A DNA stretch of 64,000 bases from Acinetobacter baumannii. Lineage in GTDB: Bacteria; Pseudomonadota; Gammaproteobacteria; Pseudomonadales; Moraxellaceae. This document shows, in pieces, positions 58,901-64,000 of the stretch. The position numbers were made by a program, and so were the translations under genes. Position 1 is the first letter of the stretch. Each line of letters opens with the position of its first letter. The DNA is taken from assembly GCF_016508585.1 (NCBI RefSeq), contig NZ_JADVOP010000005.1, positions 62,001 to 126,000 of the forward strand, written 5' to 3'. A model generated the notes under the pieces. That model ran no database searches. It saw nothing but the letters and a program-made list of their open reading frames with translations, and was not told the origin of the DNA.

Positions 58901-59485
58901 ATGAACTTTAAAGCATTAACATTAGGTTTGGCGGTAGCTTCAGTTGCAACTTTAAGTGTTGCAAAACCAGTTGATTACAAAATTGATCCAACGCATACAG
59001 CGACAGTTTTTACTTGGAATCACTTTGGTTTTTCAACTCCTTCAGCAAATTTTAGTGACATTCAGGGAACAATTTCGGTAGACAATGCAAAACCTGCCGA
59101 TTCATCTGTCAACGTAACTATTCCATTATCAAGTTTAAATACCAATGTAAAAGCATTGGATGAACATTTAAAAACCCCTGATTTTTTTGATGCTGAAAAA
59201 TATCCAAACATCACTTTTAAAAGTACCAAAGTTCAAGCTTTAGGTAAAAATAAATACAAAATCACAGGTAATCTTACAGTGAAAGATGTGACCAAACCTG
59301 TGGTATTAGACGCAGTTTTAAATAAGCAAGGTGAGCATCCAATGACCAAAGCACAGTCTATTGGTTTTAATGCGACAACTTCGTTTAATCGTTCAGCATT
59401 TGGTGTAGGCGCATATGTGCCAAATGTAGGTGATAAAATTACCGTAAACATCACTACTGAAGCTTCAATTCCAGCAAGCAAATAA
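58901..59485 (+). CDS. yceI: YceI-family exported protein
   Basis: A 194-residue periplasmic protein of the lipocalin-like YceI family, which binds isoprenoid lipids. It has a signal peptide (cleavage near SVA), and VDYKIDPTHTATVFTWNHFG near 23-42 is the family start. DEHLKTPDFFDAEKYPNITF near 88-107 and AFGVGAYVPNVGDK follow. It is alone behind the palindrome. Confidence 0.93.
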   Translation: MNFKALTLGLAVASVATLSVAKPVDYKIDPTHTATVFTWNHFGFSTPSANFSDIQGTISVDNAKPADSSVNVTIPLSSLNTNVKALDEHLKTPDFFDAEKYPNITFKSTKVQALGKNKYKITGNLTVKDVTKPVVLDAVLNKQGEHPMTKAQSIGFNATTSFNRSAFGVGAYVPNVGDKITVNITTEASIPASK

Positions 59486-59496
59486 TGATCAATACC

Positions 59497-59532
59497 GGCT
59501 TACATTGACAGAGTTCGATGTAAGCCATTTTA
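59497..59532 (+). terminator. terminator after the yceI gene
   Basis: GGCTTACAT and ATGTAAGCC form a 9-bp perfect stem around a 12-nt loop, followed by ATTTTAG. Confidence 0.65.
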
Positions 59533-59910
59533 GCTACATCGAATAAATAATCTGATGATTTTCAAAAATTCAATATCAAAATACCTGACTCAAAAATCAC
59601 AACTGTTTCATGCGCTTTTGAATATTGCGACGCAACGATTTATACCATGTTTTGCAAGGTCAATTACCAGCATAAGATTTCAAACCGTTTCAATAAAACC
59701 TTGATGATTCTATTCTTTTTAAAGAGCTGTGCGAATGAGCCATGAAAAACAGTTGCTCAAAAGCATGTATTTCAGAAACGCTTTACGCAAATATTATTTG
59801 TCCATTAAATCAATAATCAGGCATGGTTAAATAACCAAATGAATTATTTTCATTTTTAGCTGAGTTTTTATAATTATTCTTCATACAGGAATTGAGTTAA
59901 TATGATATGG

Positions 59911-59993
59911 CGCAATGGAATTGCATATTTATAATATCTGATCATTAAAATAAGATATTGCGCATACCAACTTTAGCAAGTTGGTTTTTTTTC
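59911..59993 (+). ncRNA. candidate small RNA with terminator
   Basis: GCGCAAT (59911-59917) pairs with ATTGCGC (59958-59964). AATATC and GATATT form an alternative inner stem. Directly after comes ACCAACTT-TAGC-AAGTTGGT with a run of eight T (to 59993). No gene ends here: yceI has its own terminator 430 bp upstream and the next gene starts 250 bp downstream. TATAAT at 59931 could be a promoter for a shorter RNA. Expression is not shown. Confidence 0.45.
59967..59993 (+). terminator. orphan intrinsic terminator
   Basis: ACCAACTT-TAGC-AAGTTGGT followed by T tract, not attached to any gene; it supports the small RNA candidate. Confidence 0.75.
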
Positions 59994-60241
59994 AATATAA
60001 CTTTATATAACATCGGCTGGAAAACAAAATTTTAAATGTAGTGTTTTTCTGGTGTAGTAAAAATTTACTGCAAAATAAATCTCTTATGCATAATTTTCAA
60101 AATCTGGATGAATTTATTGATTTTGTATTAGATTGTTACGGCAATATCTATTTTTAAATAGAAAGTTTAGTGTTGGTTTTTTAGCTTTGTTTTTATTCAT
60201 CATTTTTTGAAATCAATTAAAAATGATAAGGAAGATCGTCA

Positions 60242-60673
60242 ATGTTCAGTCAGGCAAATGATATTTTAATGATCGCTGCATTATTTGATGCTGCAGCTGC
60301 AATCGAGCACTTGGCTTGTATTGCTATTGGTGGATCAGCTTTTCGGTTTTTAGGAGCGGGTGAGCGTTTAGCACGTGAATTTGAAGCAGGTAAAATTCAA
60401 CCTATTTTAGTGACCATTTTGATCGCTTTTATTCTTTTTTCATGGTCGGCTTTTGCACTTTCTGGTGCAGGGATGTTGGGGCTACTTCCATTCACCAAAT
60501 GGATATTGATTGCAATTTCAATGGTATTGATTACGCGTGCTTTGGCATTTCCCTTATTAAAACCCTATTTTCCTGAAAATTCCATGAAGTTTTGGCTCAT
60601 TTCATCAGGCATTTGTTTTGTGATGGGGATGGCACACTTATATGGTGTGATAACACAATGGAATCAATTATAA
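60242..60673 (+). CDS. membrane protein of unknown function
   Basis: A 143-residue protein with four membrane segments, at about 8-30, 57-77, 87-105 and 117-135. AAIEHLACIAIGGSAFRFLG near the N-terminus is distinctive, but I cannot name the family. AAGGAAG lies 7 nt before the ATG. It precedes the superoxide dismutase gene by 154 bp on the same strand. Confidence 0.75.
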   Translation: MFSQANDILMIAALFDAAAAIEHLACIAIGGSAFRFLGAGERLAREFEAGKIQPILVTILIAFILFSWSAFALSGAGMLGLLPFTKWILIAISMVLITRALAFPLLKPYFPENSMKFWLISSGICFVMGMAHLYGVITQWNQL

Positions 60674-60795
60674 ATCATAGGTGAGCGGGAAGTTTGAATC
60701 TAACCTTGATCCTCATCGCGAATCCTTAGAGATTGTTTTGATCAGGAATTTGCTTTTCGATTTGAGAGGGAATTGAAAGAATTATATTTTGTAAA

Positions 60796-60810
60796 TGATT
60801 TTAATTATCA
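60796..60810. promoter_or_regulatory. Fur-box-like site before the superoxide dismutase gene
   Basis: TGATTTTAATTATCA matches the 7-1-7 Fur consensus TGATAATNATTATCA at 12 of 14 set positions. It lies 18 bp before the sod start, so Fur-iron could block transcription. Confidence 0.5.
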
Positions 60811-60827
60811 TTTGAGGTGTTGATCCA

Positions 60828-61508
60828 ATGAAGATGAAGTTAAAAGTGGCAGTGCTTGCGGTTACTTTGGGGTTCAGTTTCTCAGCAAATGCTGAGTTTA
60901 AGCAATTAGCATTACCTTATGGTGCGAATGCATTGGAGCCTGCAATAGATGCAACCACCATGGAAATTCATTATGGTAAACATCACAAAGCCTATGTTGA
61001 TAATTTAAATGCGCAAATTAAGAATTATCCTGATCTGGATCAGCTCAGTATAGAGGCTGTTCAAGCACAAATTTCAAAATACAATACAGCAGTGCGTAAC
61101 AATGCTGGTGGACATTTTAAACATACATTTTTTTGGGAAAGCTTATCTCCCACTGAATTTTCAGGAAAGCCTTCAATGAAATTATTAAAACAGATAAAAA
61201 AAGATTTCGGCTCTTTTGAAAATTTTCAGACTGAATTCAATGAAGCTGCAACAGGAAGATTCGGTTCAGGTTGGGCTTGGTTGATTGTGCAACCGAGTGG
61301 TAAATTGACAGTGAGTTCTACAGCCAACCAAGATAATCCTTTGATGGATATTACCGAACTAAAAGGAACGCCATTATTGGGATTGGATGTATGGGAACAT
61401 GCTTATTATTTAAAATATCAAAACCGCAGGGCAGATTATACCAAAGCATTTTGGACTGTTGTGAATTGGAAAAAAGTCAGTGATCGTTATGCGCAGGCAA
61501 TCAAATAA
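60828..61508 (+). CDS. exported Fe/Mn-family superoxide dismutase, Mn-type signature
   Basis: A 226-residue superoxide dismutase with a signal peptide (MKMKLKVAVLAVTLGFSFSA, cleavage after NA), so probably periplasmic. Metal ligands are His in MEIHYGKHHKAYV, His in GGHFKHTFFW, and Asp and His in LDVWEHAYY. Gly in NNAGGHFKH and Gln in TANQDNPLM favour manganese over iron. GAGGT precedes the ATG. The Fur-box-like site suggests production when iron is low, which suits a manganese enzyme. Confidence 0.9.
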   Translation: MKMKLKVAVLAVTLGFSFSANAEFKQLALPYGANALEPAIDATTMEIHYGKHHKAYVDNLNAQIKNYPDLDQLSIEAVQAQISKYNTAVRNNAGGHFKHTFFWESLSPTEFSGKPSMKLLKQIKKDFGSFENFQTEFNEAATGRFGSGWAWLIVQPSGKLTVSSTANQDNPLMDITELKGTPLLGLDVWEHAYYLKYQNRRADYTKAFWTVVNWKKVSDRYAQAIK

Positions 61509-61609
61509 TCCACCAGTGAAACCATTTTCGAGCGGTTTTTAAAATTCTGGGATAAAAGGAGGGAGGATGAGAAATAAAATCATTTTTATTGAATAGATAT
61601 ATTGCACAT

Positions 61610-61789
61610 CTAATGAAAAGGGTTGTAGCGATTCTTTCTAAGTTCTAGAAATGCTAATACAGTTGCTACAATCGCTAGAATCCCGACAAACAAGATGATG
61701 AGATCAGACAGATAAAGTCCAGCCAGGATACCGAGCAAGGCAATAATAAAAGATATGATCAAAATAACTTTGAGTAGGATATTGCTCAT
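61610..61789 (-). CDS. 59-residue membrane protein
   Basis: Translating the minus strand from the ATG at 61789 gives MSNILLKVILIISFIIALLG, a second hydrophobic stretch (LIILFVGILAIVATVLAFLE) and the basic end LRKNRYNPFH. GAGGA lies 7 nt before the ATG. It is thus a two-segment inner-membrane protein. A near-consensus Fur box 40 bp upstream suggests iron control. I know no family. It is convergent with the superoxide dismutase gene. Confidence 0.7.
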   Translation of the reverse strand: MSNILLKVILIISFIIALLGILAGLYLSDLIILFVGILAIVATVLAFLELRKNRYNPFH

Positions 61790-61828
61790 GAGACATTCCT
61801 CGCGGGGTAAGTATAATAAGGTTTAATT

Positions 61829-61847
61829 GATAATGATAATCAATAAC
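61829..61847. promoter_or_regulatory. Fur box before the 59-residue membrane protein gene
   Basis: GATAATGATAATCAATAAC matches the 19-bp Fur consensus GATAATGATAATCATTATC at 17 positions. It covers the probable -35 region of the minus-strand gene starting at 61789, with TATTAT as a possible -10. Confidence 0.65.
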
Positions 61848-62202
61848 AATATTTTACATTAATTCTAGATCTAATGAAATCTAAGCGAAAGATGTTAAGT
61901 GCATATGAATAAGATCATTAAATCTACTCTTTCATTGGGTTTACGTGGTATCTAGACTAAAAACAACGCAAAATTTGTAAGTTTATTTTAGCAATAGTGC
62001 TTTCTTTTATTTAAGCTAATGTTTTAGCATCAGAGTTTTAAGATTTTATCTTTGGAAAAAATTATATATTTTCTAGCACTTTTGTTATGCAGACGATGTA
62101 TAGAAGTAAAAATCAATTGAAAATTATATTTTTAATCCCTTCCATAATTTCATTTGCTTATTGAGATAATCAAAACTGAAATATCATAGGGCTGAGAAAA
62201 AA

Positions 62203-62237
62203 TAATGCCATGACAACAAGATGTTGTCATGGCATTA
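62203..62237 (-). terminator. terminator after the DUF333 gene
   Basis: TAATGCCATGACAAC and GTTGTCATGGCATTA form a 15-bp perfect stem with a five-base loop, followed by TTTTTT on the minus strand. Confidence 0.85.
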
Positions 62238-62264
62238 AAACGTTAGGCATTCATTTAGCGTTTG

Positions 62265-62537
62265 TTATGGCTGTGCTTTTGGGTCTTCTTGCTGCGCACT
62301 TCTAAATAACTCCCATTCTTCTACGACTTTGCCATCGGCTAAACGACAATATCCGACTTCATTACCACGTGAATCTTTCTTGACAATTGATGTACCGCCC
62401 ACTTTATTACAGTAAACGCTGGCAGGGTTTGCCATGCCAAGAGATTGAGGTTCAGGTGTTTTTTTCACTTCAGGTGTTGAACAAGCTGAAATCAGCATCG
62501 TAGTGAGCAAAGCTGCTCCAATCAGTATTTTTTTCAT
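62265..62537 (-). CDS. DUF333 lipoprotein
   Basis: A 90-residue lipoprotein with lipobox ISAC (Cys at about 19). NPASVYCNKVGGTS and GYCRLADGKVVEEWELFR are the DUF333 signature, in which the two cysteines probably pair. The family occurs in envelope stress contexts, but its role is not settled. Confidence 0.9.
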   Translation of the reverse strand: MKKILIGAALLTTMLISACSTPEVKKTPEPQSLGMANPASVYCNKVGGTSIVKKDSRGNEVGYCRLADGKVVEEWELFRSAQQEDPKAQP

Positions 62538-62737
62538 TGCTACATGGATATAAGTTTTGAAGGATAAATTATAAAACCCTCAATTCGACGCAATGTATTT
62601 AATATGTTATCTATTACGCACAAATTAGACATTCTTTATCGTTGCCCATTCAAAGGTTTTTATATTGATCAAAGATGAGTCATTTATTGGAGGCAAATAT
62701 TGTTAATCCTAATATTTGCCTAAATTAATCAAGGAAA

Positions 62738-63454
62738 TTATTGATCAAAGTTTTTGAGGTAATGCTCAATAACAAGAGGCGCCTTTAATTCTAAGTGAGG
62801 AGCATAAGTTTTATTATCTGCTCGCAGTTGAGAAATATTTATACCTGCTTGACGCAGTTCACAGGTATGGCCAATCAACCATTTTTCCATGTATTCCGCG
62901 GCAACTTCCAGATGAAATTGTAAGGCAAGAATATTTTGCCCAACTCTGAAAGCTTGATTGGTATACACCGATGAGCTTGCGAGTAATTCAGCAGAAATGG
63001 GTAAGTCAAAACTATCCCCATGCCAGTGTAGAACTTCCTGATTGGCTAGCGGTAATAATGGATTGTTCTTTACCAAGCTAAGTTTTAACCTGCTCCATCC
63101 AATTTCTTTTTGATGTCCTGGATACACTTTTGCCCCGAGTGTATGCGCAATTAATTGAGCACCTAAACAAATTCCAATAGTCGGGAGGTTTCTAGCGATA
63201 CGTTGTTCAAGATAGCTAATTTCATCATTTAAGAAAGGGTAATCATCCGTCTCATAAACTCCAATCGGTCCACCTAAAATAATGGTTAGTCCTTCAAACT
63301 CAAGTGCGGGTTTTAAATTATCAACGCCTGCTTCAAAATAACGAACACGATAACCGAGTTCATAAAAAGTATCTTCGAGAGTTCCTAGATCTTCAAACGC
63401 TAAATGTTGGATGGCATAAATCGTTTTGGGAAGCGTTGTGTTAGAAGTAGCCAT
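62738..63454 (-). CDS. class I glutamine amidotransferase-like protein
   Basis: A 238-residue stand-alone GATase1 domain. The nucleophile Cys lies in GICLGAQLIAHTLGA near 96 and the oxyanion region in LGGPIGVY near 60. LHWHGDSFDLP and LQFHLEV carry the catalytic His and Glu. Such proteins may hydrolyse gamma-glutamyl compounds. It lies 67 bp after the TetR gene on the same strand and is probably its target. Confidence 0.88.
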   Translation of the reverse strand: MATSNTTLPKTIYAIQHLAFEDLGTLEDTFYELGYRVRYFEAGVDNLKPALEFEGLTIILGGPIGVYETDDYPFLNDEISYLEQRIARNLPTIGICLGAQLIAHTLGAKVYPGHQKEIGWSRLKLSLVKNNPLLPLANQEVLHWHGDSFDLPISAELLASSSVYTNQAFRVGQNILALQFHLEVAAEYMEKWLIGHTCELRQAGINISQLRADNKTYAPHLELKAPLVIEHYLKNFDQ

Positions 63455-63521
63455 AATTTGACAGTGGATTAAGTAAGCTTATTGCTATTTATACCAGTTT
63501 ATACATCCTTGAACACGCAGT

Positions 63522-64000
63522 TTATGCTTTAATTTGCAACATTGCCTGTATCATTTTTTTACTCGATTCTAAAATGACCAACTTGATCTCTTCATCTGCA
63601 ATGCTACGCGCCATAAGAATTGCACCGACCAATTGGCATAAAACAGCCCAAGCTTTTTCATCACTGGCTAAATGTTTAGAAAATAACGCATGCCCGCGTT
63701 GTAATTCTTTTTGATAGAGCTGTTTAATATCTAGGTCTGAACGGGAAATTTCAGTGGCTAAAGCAGGTAAAATACAACCATACTCAGCATGCTCGACATG
63801 TGAAACTGATAGGTACCGATTCAGTTCGAACTCTAGCCATTGTTCTGCTTGGTCGTATGGATTGTTTTGCCATTTTGCAATACTGTCTTTTAGCTCATTT
63901 TCTACAAGTGCCTTGAATAAATCCTGTTTAGACGAAAAGTGTGAATAGAATGCTCCGCTCGTTACGCCTGCAGCTTTCATGAATCCGTCTATACCGGTTG
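63522..64000 (-). CDS. TetR-family regulator (runs off right edge)
   Basis: At least 159 residues of a TetR-type repressor. The helix-turn-helix end GIDGFMKAAGVTSGAFYSHF and SSKQDLFKALV are visible; the first helix is cut by the window edge. The frame stays open to 64000, so the ATG at 63980 is internal. The C-terminal half is the ligand-binding domain. It is likely to control the amidotransferase gene downstream. Confidence 0.88.
   Translation of the reverse strand, partial: TGIDGFMKAAGVTSGAFYSHFSSKQDLFKALVENELKDSIAKWQNNPYDQAEQWLEFELNRYLSVSHVEHAEYGCILPALATEISRSDLDIKQLYQKELQRGHALFSKHLASDEKAWAVLCQLVGAILMARSIADEEIKLVILESSKKMIQAMLQIKA

Larger units (their letters stand above)
59486..60241. other. 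long intergenic region with a candidate small RNA
   Basis: About 755 AT-rich bases without an open frame of note. It has the yceI terminator at the left and a structured RNA candidate ending in a terminator at 59993. The rest shows nothing recognisable. Confidence 0.6.
61790..62264. other. intergenic region holding a Fur box
   Basis: About 475 AT-rich bases. The left end has the promoter and Fur box of the small membrane gene, the right end the terminator of the DUF333 gene. A short signal-like start, MNKIIKSTLSLGLRGI, ends at once in a stop at about 61956 and is probably chance or decay. Confidence 0.55.

Noticed and set aside
1..64000. CRISPR arrays, tRNA or rRNA genes, insertion sequences, prophage genes
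   Set aside because: Looked for along the window; no regular repeat array, cloverleaf, transposase or phage gene was recognised.

Overview
The window is chromosomal DNA of a gammaproteobacterium of the Acinetobacter type (Moraxellaceae). The DNA is AT-rich with long AT-rich intergenic stretches. The housekeeping proteins (PrfA, PrmC, RpoH, GpsA, PyrD, PurF, MetK, transketolase) read as Acinetobacter-like. Terminators are mostly short GC stems of the AAGCACC/GGTGCTT kind. gspL-gspM stand alone between sixA and pyrD, which fits the scattered type II secretion genes of this genus. The genus is inferred from recognised protein families, not from a database search. No insertion sequence, prophage, tRNA, rRNA or CRISPR array was seen.

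Layout. 1-7.1 kb: start of ppsA with its divergent regulator ppsR, several small proteins of unknown role, a remnant of a Baeyer-Villiger-type monooxygenase, a yiaA-like membrane protein, a luciferase-like oxidoreductase with a repeated ATATCGA operator, and two glycine-zipper surface proteins. 7.4-12.4 kb: prfA-prmC, a bestrophin-like channel, and an ssuA-ssuC pair without an ATPase gene. 13.3-18.5 kb: an AraC-type regulator and three acyl-CoA catabolism genes (SDR, acyl-CoA dehydrogenase, acyl-CoA synthetase). A two-armed DNA element recurs before each of the three transcription units and may be the regulator's binding site. 18.7-25.7 kb: a large exported nuclease with a GlyGly-CTERM-like tail, a two-component system and a SulP transporter. 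25.8-31.5 kb: a glutathione transferase, mdaB-ygiN, three tandem paralogues of an exported protein with a DLNxDxxxD loop, and a DUF423-thiS-thiG group.

31.6-53 kb: a housekeeping block with rpoH, tusA, a cold-shock protein, an rhlB-like helicase, gpsA, sixA, gspLM, pyrD, cvpA-purF, an inactivated-looking M48 peptidase homologue (HEFNQ for HExxH), bioB, queG, nnr, acylphosphatase, ruvC, fxsA and a LysE-type exporter. 53-58.6 kb: two small proteins missed by length-based calling, metK, transketolase and an OsmC protein. 58.8-64 kb: a YceI protein, a candidate small RNA, a membrane protein, an exported manganese-type superoxide dismutase with a Fur-box-like site, a 59-residue membrane protein behind a near-consensus Fur box, a DUF333 lipoprotein, a class I glutamine amidotransferase and a TetR regulator cut by the right edge.

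The most unusual points are the AraC cluster with its three matching elements, the iron-linked pair at 60.8-61.8 kb, the triplicated exported family at 27.6-29.9 kb, the orphan RNA-like structure at 59.9 kb, and the degenerate monooxygenase and M48 homologues. Several short coding-like fragments with in-frame stops (2.9, 6.3 and 16.8 kb) suggest decaying genes.
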